This document shows positions 24,786 through 36,538 of a stretch of 64,000 nt of DNA, piece after piece (the first letter of the stretch is position 1; each line of letters starts with the position of its first letter). The translations under genes were made by a program, and so were the position numbers. Origin of the DNA: Sympetrum striolatum (Eukaryota > Arthropoda > Insecta > Odonata > Libellulidae); assembly GCA_947579665.1 (NCBI GenBank), contig OX388343.1:92670254-92734253 (forward strand). The letters are read 5' to 3'. The notes beneath the pieces were generated by a model. It was not told the origin of the DNA, did not search any database, and saw only the letters and a list, made by a program, of their open reading frames with translations.

Positions 24786-24848
24786 GTTAAGAATAAAGAT
24801 TTACAAATACTTTCGGAAAAAAAGTATTTGTAAATCTTTATTCTTAAC
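24786..24848. repeat. perfect 28-bp hairpin
   Basis: Arms 24,786-24,813 (gttaagaataaagatttac...) and 24,821-24,848 are perfect inverted copies with a 7-base spacer, and pairing extends three more bases outward with one mismatch. Perfect arms imply recent origin or strong constraint. No coding content. Confidence 0.85.
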
Positions 24849-26831
24849 TACCCCTTCTTAAAAGAGATAATTGGAGAACGGTTGAGGACCCTAATTTGGA
24901 CGTTGGATTAAAAACGCCAGGTAATTAACCTATCTGTTTGAAGGGCACTCAAGTTTTCCATAGAACTAGAGCTAAGGACCACAGAGATAGCAGGAGAACA
25001 GGGTGCCATTCCATTCTCAAGCTGACGAATGAACAACTTTCCGCTCTTGCGAAAACTCGCTAATCACTGTCTCTCTGGGAAAGAATTCACAACAATGAAT
25101 CAATTTATTTTATCGCTTATAATCTTCTTCCTATAGAGAACCAAAATCTACACCGGAAATGTCGTTAGAGGAATCTTTTTCTTAAGATAAACATCTGAGA
25201 AAATAACTTTCTCAACCTTCGAATCTCAATACCTAATGATTTTAAATTTATTTACAATTTTACGAGTCGATATATTATTTTCAAGTGATATCAGAGGATT
25301 AGAAGCGTCGATGGAGCAGGAAGTATCGAGGTTGATGCCTAGGAAATTCTGAGGAAAGTCACGTTGCTGAAAAAATTTTTGCAAGAGAACTTAACCTCCT
25401 ATTTTGCAATCATAGACCAAGTTATCGAAAATGAAAATACAAGTTGGTAGACTACAAGTAGTAGTTAGAGCACTTATATTGAACCATAAGAAGCTGTCAA
25501 TGGAGCAAGAGGTTTCCACGCTCAATACTTCTAAGCATACTCAACTTAATTAATAGATGCAATTAATCAATTAAAAGTCGCCAAAAATCTAAGTTTCATG
25601 AAAGCGGAATCAGTGGTCATTTGCATGCAGTAATTGTTTCTTTCGTCTTTCAGAAGACATTTCTGAGTTATACGCAGATATATCTACATGGAGGTATAAA
25701 ATTTAATAAGTCAGCCCTCATTAAAGCCATAAGGAAATTGTTATAAATGATTGAAAACAATCAAAATCATCTTTTCTACCATGCGTCGTTATAGTATGCT
25801 ACTGAAATTAGTTAATGAATAATCGATACTCAACATCATCTTAGCTTAATTTAGCTGCAGCGGCCGTAACACTGTGGATTTTTCTATATTGAAATCGTAG
25901 CAGCAGAACACCATTGGCGTAAACGTATCCATGTATGGAAATTTCATACTATGTGGTATGGAACTGTACCCAAGTACATTTCAATAAAACAATAAATTAT
26001 CCAGTAATTCAAGAGGTCGTTCACGCTCTCCTTCTTTCAACATCCTTCTTCGCATGATTATACAGATTCACAAAAGACTTCTAACTTTTGAGATATATGA
26101 ATTCACTGTGTGTTTTTCAAGCACTTCAGCCACCACGACGAAGTCTCGGCATTGTGTATTTGTTCCAATCGGATTCAAATATAAACACGAGCCATTTTCA
26201 CTGTGGAAGGAAAGGATGGAAAACTCCTTGGCAGACAAGATAGGGAAATGTCTCACGGTTTGAGATACACTTGATGGGAGAGTCCGAAAATAAATGAGGA
26301 ATGGGATTTCTACACGCGAAGGCGGAGGAAAAAAGGAATTTGAGGAACGAGATGACAAAAGAATAAGCAATGGCGTTTCTAGAAGGAGCTTTTAATGAAC
26401 ACGTCCGAGGTGTCGTCTTCCTGACGTCATGCCTTCATGTTCGTTGTTGGCTGTCCTTTTCTTTTGGGAAAAAAACAAACCTCCGCTCTTCCCTTCGATT
26501 CTTCACCGACGGGCCTTTTTTACCCCATTTGTCCGCGTCAGCTTCCATTAATTCCCGCCAGAAGAACATTTTCCTCGAGCTATCGGAAGGAGAGGCTCAT
26601 TTCCTTCGTCTGTTTCAACTAGAGATGTACAGAAGCTTCTTGGGGAAGATGTCACTGCGCATAAACACGTTGAGTGAATGCTGCATAAAGATTCATGAAG
26701 TTTAACAATGGCAATTCCTTATAAGGATAGTTGAGGGACTACCACTAACTTTATGTGCCAAGAGATTACATTTAATTCTTTATATCATTTCGCATAGATT
26801 TTATATCCGTTCTCTGTCGATATGTAATAAT
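24849..26831. other. gene-free stretch
   Basis: I see no gene. About 26,380-26,640 is CpG-richer with overlapping open frames that match nothing known. Confidence 0.35.
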
Positions 26832-26951
26832 AAAGATAGGTTTCCACATGAAATGATTGCTATCTTCAATCGACAGGCACCGGTAATATTGGCGCCAGTT
26901 TATTTGTAAATTCCTGGCGCCAGTAATCATTGCATGTGGAAGCCTAGCTTT
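26832..26951. repeat. fold-back element with inner palindrome
   Basis: Outer arms 26,832-26,858 (aaagataggtttccacatg...) and 26,925-26,951 are inverted copies with three mismatches in 27. Inner arms ggcgccag (26,891-26,898) and ctggcgcc (26,914-26,921) pair as well. Size about 120 bp, non-coding; a MITE-like element. Confidence 0.7.
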
Positions 26952-27285
26952 TTAATGTGGACCAGCCATAAAGGCTGATCTCTTCCTAATCTTTTCTTCC
27001 GATAAAAGAGTATTGTAGTTATTAGTCGCCTCAATGCGTGTTGATTTGAGACCAAATTACAAGTCAGCAAACAAAGGTGATGCTAGAACGAGTCTTCGTT
27101 AGCCAAAGTATCAGTAGAGATATTTCAAGTTGGTGAGTTGAAGTCTATTTTCTTCATTTCGCTGATACGAAACGGCTGCAAGCGATCTTGAGCGGCATTC
27201 GCTATGGAAGCCTTCACGAGTCATCTGCAGCTGAAACAAGGGTACATGTGGTAAATTAAAATTATGCATCGAAAATAATGTAATA
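26952..27285. other. short spacer, nothing recognised
   Basis: Unique-looking DNA between the fold-back and the next SINE. I see no feature in it. Confidence 0.35.
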
Positions 27286-27413
27286 GTATTGTTAAATGTA
27301 CTTCGACAACTTAGGCGATTTTGTACATGGACTCCCACCGGGATTCGAACCCTGGACCGCTGTCACCGATGTTGCGCTTATCGCGCTGATCCCATGGCTA
27401 TCCGGAAGCTCAC
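27286..27413 (-). repeat. tRNA-derived SINE (family S), copy 2
   Basis: The minus strand reads a tRNA-like head ending GGTTCGAATCCCGGTGGGAG and a body with CCTAAGTTGTCGAAGTAC, co-linear with the copies at 1.6 and 29.0 kb. The B-box match GGTTCGAATCC is perfect. Confidence 0.75.
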
Positions 27414-27534
27414 TATTCAAAGATATCCATCTATTTATTTTTAAATGTGAACTGATTATTTTTTATGTATCGCATGTAAGTACTTATCGGTAGTGTATAA
27501 ATTTTAGAATGTTTTTCTCTTTTCTTATCATTTA

Positions 27535-27762
27535 GCTATTACTATCGGTAGGTTTGCATGGGTTTTTCACTCCCCCTTTCCTTGTATGTGTTTTCCTACA
27601 GTGGATTTCTTTTTCCTAAGAATCTCTTAGGTTTTTTACATCCACAATTCTTCTAATTATTTCTACTTCTTATTTTATAATTAATGACGATGGGTTAGAT
27701 GGAAGAAGAGACTTTTAAGTCTCAATCTCGCCCAAATAAAGACGATTTATTATTATTATCAA
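27535..27762 (+). mobile_element. retroposon 3' tail family X, copy 3
   Basis: The plus strand reads tttttcactccccctttcc, tgtgttttcctacagtgg, gggttagatggaagaagag, ctcgcccaaataaag and a TTA-repeat tail (27,749-27,758). This is the same order of blocks as copy 1 in the opposite orientation, with a different simple-repeat tail. Confidence 0.65.
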
Positions 27763-28985
27763 CATGTATAAGTAGAAACAATTCCATCTGTATATATAGA
27801 TAGCTATATGATTCAGTAAAGCTCACCCCATAATGAAATCAGAAAAAGCATAGGATTAAATTCACAAGCAGCATATGAATGCATCTCTTCGAGGAGGAAT
27901 TCATCTTTTCGGAAACTTTTACGCCTGGTTGAATAATTGGATGTAGCAAAGGTCCCTGAATCAGTTGTTACGGGGCATATACATGTTTTGGGAGGTGAAC
28001 GATGTTTTTTGGTGGAAAAGACAAAGAGAGAATATCGAGGGGAAGGCGAGAGGAATAATAATGAGAAAATTTTACCGAGGGGACGTGAAAGAGGAAGCCA
28101 AACGAATGAGAGAGTTTCGAGGATGAATTATGTGGGGCCTTCTTCTATAGGAGAGGAGCATGACACGAATGCTTGCGCATTTACACGCGCATATAATTTA
28201 TTTAAAAAAGTCCCGGAAAAAACGGCGAGATATTTTGTTCCGGACGTGTTTTTTTCTTCTCTCCGTTTTATCTCTGCCGCCCATCTTGGACCTAAAGCAT
28301 TCGGCGACGGAACGGTATAAATCTTTGAAATAATAATGGAAAAAGTCTCCTACGAGCAAGATTTGACTCGAAATAGGGCCTAGAGATGCGTGTTGAACTT
28401 TCTTCTTACACCCTTTGTTGGTTGTAACCAAAAACACGTTCTCTTCTCAAGGAGACATTCGTGATAGAATGCCTAGGGTATACAAAATGGCCACCCTTAT
28501 TTGTAAAAGAAAGAGAAGATGGCTGGAGAAATATTACTTCCCATAAGATTCGAGGTTGGCAGAGAAGATAAGCCAGGTAGTCGAATGCGGCAGTCAAATC
28601 CCTCCGAAAAATGGTAAATAAGGTTTAGAATTCAAACTAGAGGACACGAAAGTTCCGTGATTCAATTTCGTTCCGAATCATAAAGAGGGTCCTGACTTGA
28701 AACGGGATGGAAATAAGTAATTTTTGGAATGAGAACAAAACGCAATTGAATCATTCCGCTACGTCCATTCGTTTGATACTTCAATCAAGGGGGATAATAA
28801 GTTGAAGCATCATATTCGTTCGCATAAACCATCATTAGGCATTACGCTTACGCCAATACGTTGCGGAATTTTAAAAGGCATGAAAAAACAGAATACTATC
28901 AGTGAGTAAAAATAAAGACACTCTTCTACTTAAAACAATTCCTTACTTTTTTCCATTGCACGTTCGCAAACATCCAACAAAACAA
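27763..28985. other. gene-free; CpG-retaining block about 28,000-28,700
   Basis: A 127-codon plus-strand frame (27,937-28,320) and a minus-strand frame lie in this purine-rich, CpG-retaining block. Neither shows a known domain, and no splice or promoter context supports a gene. Confidence 0.3.
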
Positions 28986-29117
28986 TTGTTGCTGTTGTTT
29001 CTTAAAAGTGCTTCGACAGCATGGGTCATTTCTCACATGGGCTCCTTCCGGGAATCGAACCCGGGTCTGCTTTCACCGAAGCCGAAAGCGTTGGCCCACT
29101 TGGCCATCTGGGGGCCC
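28986..29117 (-). repeat. tRNA-derived SINE (family S), copy 3
   Basis: This is the best-preserved copy. The minus strand reads GATGGCCAAGTGGGCCAACG, then CTTTCGGCTTCGGTGAAAG, then the B box GGTTCGATTCC and a CATGTGAGAAATGACCCATG-type body with GCTGTCGAAGCACTTTTAAG. The head shows A-box and B-box spacing like a tRNA promoter. The unusually long CTTTC/GAAAG stem replaces a normal anticodon stem. Confidence 0.8.
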
Positions 29118-31256
29118 CTAAAACAATTCCGCATTCTTCATCCGTAACAGGAAAATAGAAGAATCTTCCTTACCCGACGAATTAGTCATTACGGTTAATC
29201 TTGGACCGTGGTATCAATTCTTCTCTGATGATGTTCCAACTCATCAAACAAATGTGTAGCAAGAATTGCAACGGTAATTTCTTAGATGTTCAGTGTATGG
29301 TAGTTTATGCTTTCATTATTCTGATCCGACAGGAGATAATAAAATAAAAAAACACCTAAATCAGAGCCAAAATCGCCTTTAAAAAATTAATGGAGATTAA
29401 TCTATCCAGAGGTAGATAGTAAAATAAATCTATTCCCTCTTGCAAGGAATACAAACAACATGAAAAAAATAAATATTAAGATGGAAATAGGTACCCAGTA
29501 GTTACAACCTGTTACGGGGTTACCATCAAAACTCAATATAAACATAAGTAAATAAATAAAGTAACTCAATAAAAACATAATATAAACACAGTGCTTCTAA
29601 TTTGGAGAAACCCAACGAAAATTGACTAATATTCATGCTAAATAAGATCACGAAGTTAGTTAGTTAACTTAGCTAAAAATTCGAGATACCAATTTAATTT
29701 AATGCTATACCTAAAGAACGCGGCATTGAGTCTAAAAGTAAGATTTTACTACGCTCGCGCACGAATAAGAACTCCTTATCATCATCTTTTGAGACTTTCT
29801 CTTGGTTCAAATAGAAATTGAGCATGAATTAAAAGCATACGAAATTTTTGCTGTAAGTGGTTTCAGCGAGAACAGTCGGTAAAATAAGAAAGTAGTCGAT
29901 CAAAAAAAGATTGAATCTGCGAATATTCCCACAGATGTGACTATCATAGCTAACCTCAACTACAATGCACTTCCGTAATTTAATTGGGGAATAAAGTCGA
30001 AAGAAAATGAAGAAGATTACCTTTCGAAGTTATCATATATTCTGAGTTTTTAAATGAAAGTTACAACAGCAAAGCTGATAAGTCAATAGGATTCGTTACT
30101 ATGATCTTCAAATCAGTAGGGCTTTTCATTTACCAAGTGTATCTGAACTAAAATGTATCAGCTAATACGGTCCTCCTGGGAAATGAAAGATTTTGACTAA
30201 CGATGGTCTGGAAGATCCTGGAAGAAGCCTGGAACCTTTTATAGGTTCCGTTATCGTGAAACTAACTCGAGTGGAACATATGTAAAGAGTCACAAGTGAT
30301 TGGGAAATGAATGAGTTTGAAGTACGGACTGCAAAAAATTAAAAACAACAAGGGATAACCAAGAGCAACCATAAAAATGGTTGTACTAGGTAGTGTCTGA
30401 GATTCAGAATATATCATGGGAGCTTTACTCCAAAGTGCTTCCATCAACCCTGCAAAGGATTGACAAGAGTGAGAGCAGTCTGCTAGGAAAGCGAACATCG
30501 ATGTGCAAGATTGTTGAATGATATGGGCTATAAAGAGAGGACATATTCAAGGTTTGAAGAATAAAGACAAGATATAATACATTACGTAGATTTTTTGTTA
30601 TTCCTTGTTCTATTATTAATTTATGCGCAATTTCTTCTGACGGAATGACGGCTGAACATTGGATAATCAATTATTTAGCAACAAATGAACTTTCATAATT
30701 TCGATAAACTTCTTAGTGAAAGTGGATGTGTCGTATTTATCGAACGCGTGATGCGAAACGTGGCTGTTCTTGGGAAGATACAGTTCCTTAATTCCAACCG
30801 AGTTCCGCTTCACCTGTTACTGTCTACAAGAAATGTCTCACTTTGACTTCAACTGTTTAGAAACTGAGAAATTATTTTCCCCATCACAAATTTAAAAAAT
30901 ATCTGCAGTGACTCTCGGGATAACTCTTTTTTTACTTCCATCAGGCCATGTCTGCATATACATAGCATAGATAAGTAAATTAACCACATATGTAACTCTA
31001 CAGGATCTCTCCAGGGAAAGTGAGATATTGATCATATCAGGCTACAAATTTCAGAATAGGTAACTACTTAATATATACTAAGCTATTAGCCTATTTTAAC
31101 ACGAAAGTAATATAAGTTAATATAAAATATAATGTAATATTTTACCTCGGAATGGAAAAGGTATCATCGCAATGTGGCATCACGTATCATCGTGCATCAC
31201 TGCGCTAAATGTTTGACACAATAATTATAACTAATATTTTATTTATTAATTATAAT
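29118..31256. other. gene-free stretch
   Basis: Nothing recognised. Around 29,530-29,590 the word aactcaata with aaacata is repeated. A small hairpin (ggaacct ... aggttcc) lies at 30,231-30,249. Confidence 0.35.
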
Positions 31257-31322
31257 TAATATGAGAGTGGATGAGGTGGTACCTCACCGAGTAGAGGCAC
31301 CGCCTCATCCACTCTCATATTA
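31257..31322. repeat. fold-back hairpin
   Basis: Arms 31,257-31,280 (taatatgagagtggatgagg...) and 31,299-31,322 are inverted copies with one mismatch in 24, separated by 18 bases. It lies 25 bp upstream of an R1 repeat copy. Confidence 0.75.
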
Positions 31323-31346
31323 GCTACCAAGAACTAAGAGATGGGA

Positions 31347-31398
31347 ATAACTAGGCAGAATGAGGAGTGAGGTAGAGCTTTCCTTACCAAGCCAGAAT
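31347..31398 (-). repeat. dispersed repeat R1, copy 2
   Basis: The plus strand reads taactaggcagaatgagg, agtgaggtag and ccaagccagaat, in the same order as copy 1 at 816-890. Confidence 0.55.
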
Positions 31399-34131
31399 AC
31401 TATAAGCGGAACATGTTCAAGTAAAAGACCCACAGTGATCCTACGAGTTACTCTTTTCTTGACATTCCATAAGGAGAGACCTTAATTATAACTTAATCAA
31501 CATAACTCATACCTCAGTAGCTATTACATCAAGAAAGTTATAAACAAAAATCTAACTTAAGTCAGTGAAAAATACATTTCTCCCTATCCTGTATTCAAAA
31601 GAAAATTAAAAATATTTCATTCATCAGCATATGGTTACAGGAACTGCTTCATATCTTCTCTCAAAATAATCCTTTATTATTTGCTGTTTTAAGATTTCAG
31701 CCATTTTAAAATATTTCATTTCTTCTCGCGCTTTTAAGCCAACTGTATACCTGTTAAAAGATGAATTTGTTGTTTTAGGGCTTCCCACAGAATATTACTA
31801 AATTATTATCATAGAGGATACAATGTACGATTTATTGAATTATATAGAATTTAATACAGAGCATTACAAAGGAGATAATATTAGAGATAGGATGTAATTC
31901 AAGATATAACTTATGTCATATGATAACGAGGGTGATTATAAGCAGAACCCCTCGATGAGCACGAGTTGCTGTTTCAGTTAAAAATTTCCACCGATGCACA
32001 ATCTCTGCGATGCGTCATTACCGAGGTATTTTAACGGTGATTATTCTCCCTCCAAACCGGCGTATAATCAGACATTATGAATAACAGCTTCGAAAAAATA
32101 ATCCGAGACTTATTTTATCCAAACACCCTTTACATAGGAGCAGCAATACATTTTCGCTGATCGTATCTCACGGTAAATGACTCATTTCGCAAGGAAGCCA
32201 GCTGTAACCATCCGAAACTCTCCACCAAGTGACCAGCAGCCTACGTTGCGGACTTATCTTTTGCGTCGATCTACTGACGCCGAGGCACGTTTCCCGTCCC
32301 ACCGAATTGATAAAGGAACACGTCTCCGTCAAGGTGACCTCGGAGAGCATCTTAAATTATCGGAGGTGCAAAATTCAAGTGAAGCGAATTCAATGAGGAA
32401 GCGATCATTTCGGTGGCTAAATCACGCGATTCCGAAAAAGATAAAGAAGAACGGAGCAAACACTCGAGCCAACCTTATCTAAATTCGATTAGTTCTCAAA
32501 AATGTTTCTTCAAAGTGGTTCTTAATTATAAACTATCGTTCATTGATTGGCGATAAAAATTAGCTGGTGATGGAAAAATTCCACTTAAAAAGTTACAAAA
32601 AATGGTGAATAAAAATTTCTCGTCTTTCTGCGCTCGAGAGGAATGAGGACAGATAGTGACAGTAGCTTCTAGTAGCAGATGTCCTGTCATCACCTTCGAA
32701 AAGATAAGGAAAAATGATCGACCTGCGGAAAGACAATAAAATGTTGTAGCTAATTTTTATGCTCCAGAGCGAGGATTTGAATTCGAATGTTTTGAAGAAT
32801 GTTCGTAGCAACCTGAAGAAGTATAACATAAGTTCACAAAAAGCTCAAAGGACTCAGGTGACCCAATGTAAAATCACACGAAGTCACAATCAATTTTATT
32901 TCATTGAAACAACGGTTAAAGAAAGCATAGGTGTTTAGAGAGCCGCATGTAATCGTGTTGGGTTCCAAACAGTTTCCGGGAGCATCATGTTATTAAATTA
33001 AATTTAATATGTTGTTATACTCGAGCCATTCCAAGGAAAATCATGTAAAATATGATCTCTAATTTTTTCTACTGGCGTTGATTCTCAAGAAAAATCTATT
33101 GGCCATGCTCCACCCCGTTAAAAGGAAACTTGTTAAAATAAGAAGTGAGAAATGAGAAAAACTTTTTAAACACTCGGAATTTCCGCAAAATTTGACAAAT
33201 GCGAACCGTTTTGAGGCTTCATAACTTTTCAACGAAGCTAGCTTGAGATCTGTTCCTTCATTCGCTGATTTAATTATAATAAATTGGATTGAATTTGTTA
33301 TGATAAACACGATCATAAGGTTCTACTTATTGTGTTAACGTTACTTAAATGAGCAATGAATTATTTTCATACAACTTATTAGCGTTTTATGATTAACTCA
33401 TCGAAATACGCTTTGGTCACTAACAAGCATTGGCTCTTTGAATGTGGCTCTTGTAATATTTTTTTCATTGTAAGATAGAATGAATTAACGCAAAATCTTA
33501 CTCGAGAGAGAATCAGTGATTTCAAAGTCAATCGTAGTTTCGGTTTAATCTTAGGATTACCTCTAAAACGTTCGCAAAAATCCCTACATACCAATGTACA
33601 TATACATATACACAGGGTATTTTTCCACTACAAGGAAAATATGTGTTTCGCAAATCGTGTTATAAATCCACGCTGTCAAGAAAGCGGTTGTCTTTATGAA
33701 ATAAAATATCCATAACTTAAGATGGCAATTTATTATTTCTCCGAATAGGTGAAATTCTACTCCATCCAGAGGAAATGGGCGCAATTAATCATGGTTCAAG
33801 GCTGAACATCGCCCCTTCCACGGAAGGGGAAAAACCCACATCAAATTATTTCATTAAATCGAAATTAACTACGTTCGGTGGTCGGTTCTAAAGGTTATTT
33901 TTCATGGTCGTCCTCTCAAAAATCGCCGAAAATTAGGCTCACCTACGAACGAAGGGAGATTATAACTAGGAGGTAGAGGATCGTCGATTTCGAAATTTAA
34001 TTAGCTTAATAGAGTGGGAAAGAAACAAATGTATAATGATCGAGATATAACGGATCTGATAAATTCAACGTTTATAATACATTCATTTTCAGTGGCGTCT
34101 CAATTTTTTACCGAATTATTTGAAGCCAAAT
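31399..34131. other. gene-free; CpG-retaining block 31,980-32,480
   Basis: No gene recognised. A 101-codon plus-strand frame (32,177-32,482) lies in a CpG-retaining block but shows no known domain. A tight palindrome ccccttcc/ggaagggg occurs at 33,812-33,829. Confidence 0.35.
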
Positions 34132-34183
34132 GGGATCATCCACGTACTGCTACTGTAATGTGGATCATCATCCACGTACTGCT
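34132..34183 (+). repeat. short tandem duplication
   Basis: ggatcatccacgtactgct (34,133-34,151) recurs as ggatcatcatccacgtac... (34,162-34,183), a unit of about 30 bp with a 3-base insertion in the second copy. Confidence 0.7.
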
Positions 34184-34247
34184 TCAGCAGCAGTTTCAAA
34201 CGCGGGTTGGTAACATTTATTGCGGTCGCCAGCATAATTGCATGCAA

Positions 34248-34330
34248 GTACACTCCTGGCCAAAATTAACGCAGCACCTCCCTAGCGATCCTTACGGCCG
34301 GTGCTGCGTTAATTTTGGCCAGGAGTGTAC
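34248..34330. mobile_element. miniature Tc1/mariner-like element
   Basis: Perfect 31-bp inverted arms (34,248-34,278 and 34,300-34,330) surround only 21 bases. Read from the inner side of a TA dinucleotide, the end is CACTCCTGGCCAAAATTAAC, similar in form to Tc1-family terminal repeats (CA-TG-TGGCCAAAA type). TA lies at both outer edges, as expected for the Tc1/mariner TA target duplication. There is no transposase, so it is non-autonomous. Confidence 0.7.
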
Positions 34331-36435
34331 ATGGTAACCAAGACCGAAATTAAATTCCTTCGACAAACACTTTTTAACGCTCAAGGAATTTTGACGAAAA
34401 AATAAACATACTCATTCGTTAAATTTAATCTGTAATTGATAATTAAGATTATTTCAGAATTTAAAACCTTTTCTTATTTCTTTTTTACTAATCAAGTAAA
34501 CTAAGGTAAAAGGTAAACTTACAACCGCTCATCTCCTAATGATCCTACTACCTCTATTGAATTATCACTGAAGTGCTTCTTAAATTAAGTAAATTAAATA
34601 TAAATCTAACTAAATAACCAGAAGAAGACCAGAAATAATTAAGCAGAAGAAATTAAATTTATTTTGACGTTAACAGAGGCCAAGTAAAAGATCAATCAGA
34701 GCAGATAGAATGAAAAAGCAATAAAACATGAATCGATTCAAGGCAGGTCCATCCCGATGATTTTCAATTACGAAATGAGGCTCCTAGCGTTATATGCTGA
34801 TGGTAAGATAATCTCTATTTAGCTTGAATTTTAAATTTAAATGATTTTGGGGTAAAATTGGATCTGATACACAGTTAACTCTAGTCATTCCAGTGAAGAA
34901 TAAAATTCATGACAATAATTACTAATTTTACGACTACTTTACTTTTTTAGTATTACTAATACAGCAATCAGTCCCAAACAGTCTTAGGAAAAAGCATTTA
35001 CGCCTTTTTAACTATAGAACCATGTTTAACAACTACCATCAATACACTAAATTTAGTTTGAATAAAATAAAAATACACATAATATAAAATTATTGAAGCT
35101 TCTAATAACTAATAAAGCTACTTCACTTGCCTTAAGTGGCAAGATTTTGAAACAAAATTATATTGAACTAGAGGCGTAGCAAAATCTTATCGAACCAACA
35201 AAATATATTTCCTAGGTGCATTATAATTTACTATATTATTCTAGATTTACTAGGCGAGGGCGCACTTTGGCCCCTCCTCGGTCCCCCACCGTGCAGGGAT
35301 GTCTGCTATGCCCCAGCCTTAAACAGCGCCCAACCATTCAAATTAAATTACACAAGAATGTGGTCTATAACGGAGAGAAAGGTTATTTTTAAACCTGAAA
35401 AAACTGACATATTTACTGTTACGTTGCCCAATATAGGCATTGGAAATCAAGAAATTGACATTCGAAACCTGAAGCTGAGATTTTATTACATTGAAAGATT
35501 GAATTCCTATTATAGCATAAGCTATATAACTTCAAGCCTGGAATTCCTAATTTTAATTTCTTGAATAATCTAAGGAAGAAAATCATAGAATATACATATG
35601 TAATTCCTTTCTCCATACACCTCCGTATCCAAGATCTTTTTTTACTGTAAGGACATATTTGAAAATATGAGCGGGTAATTCTACTTAATCGTAAATAATC
35701 AATGACTTCAGACTCTTTTGGATGATGAAAGTGCTCTTGGAAAGGAGTCACCAATATATCCATATAGATCCTGCTCTGATTTAAGATCAATGCCTCTAAA
35801 TCGTACACACAATTCGTAAGTACAAGGACCCAAAAGCTGCCCAGTACCCTAATACCTTTGGGGCGTCCCTGAACATGCTAAGGCACCATAATTTACGATT
35901 TTTGTCATGGAGCAATAGAGGTTAGCAGTAATGTTTAGGTTAATAAAAAGGATCTGCGCAATTCTTCCGAAGACAAAGTTCACTGCATTCCCACTTTCAT
36001 CTTTGATGACTTTAATCTTTTTTAAGCTTATACGAGTTCGTTATCTGTTCTCTTATAGTAAATGTCGATGATTCTCTGCAGGTCTCGCAACACAGTTTTA
36101 ATATTTACTGATCTCCTGCTCTACCAAAGGATCCCCATAACAGGATTCGTTTCCATGATATTCGCACAACAAACCATGCTTTCTATAACGTCTTTACGTG
36201 GCGTTCTTCCAACTTCAAGTGCTTCAAAAATGGTCTCACTACTGGTTTGTATCCCACTCATGTCCGCTTCCTTTGCGTTTCAGTTATTACTCGTTTGGTT
36301 TCCCTTCACGCAAAGACAATTCTATCATACCTTCTCGTCCATTTCGGATGGTTTTTCTTACGTAAATCAGACGTTGAATTCATGCAGCAAATATAAGATC
36401 AAAAATACTTCCACGACAAGGAATAAGCACTATGA
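34331..36435. other. gene-free stretch
   Basis: No supported gene. A 129-codon minus frame (35,419-35,808) and a 138-codon plus frame (36,062-36,478) match nothing I recognise. A GC-rich patch lies at 35,248-35,330. Confidence 0.35.
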
Positions 36436-36538
36436 AAAAATGAGAAAACTTAGTATCTTCCACAGAAAATTTATTTAATCACGACCGGTTTCGTCACCGT
36501 GATGACATCTATAGAAGATACTAAGTTTTCTCATTTTT
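36436..36538. repeat. fold-back with hammerhead-like spacer
   Basis: Perfect 25-bp arms (36,436-36,460 and 36,514-36,538) enclose 53 bases. The spacer holds gaccggtttc (36,483-36,492), the same 10-mer as at 6,497. On the minus strand it reads a stem GTCA...TGAC, then GAAACCGGTC. The CUGANGA box is mutated (CTATAGA). The arms differ in sequence from those at 6.5 kb, so they may be captured flanking DNA rather than element ends. Confidence 0.75.

Noticed and set aside
27937..28320. 127-codon plus-strand frame
   Set aside because: No known domain. Purine bias explains the lack of stops.
36062..36478. 138-codon plus-strand frame
   Set aside because: Runs into the arm of the fold-back at 36.4 kb and resembles no known protein.
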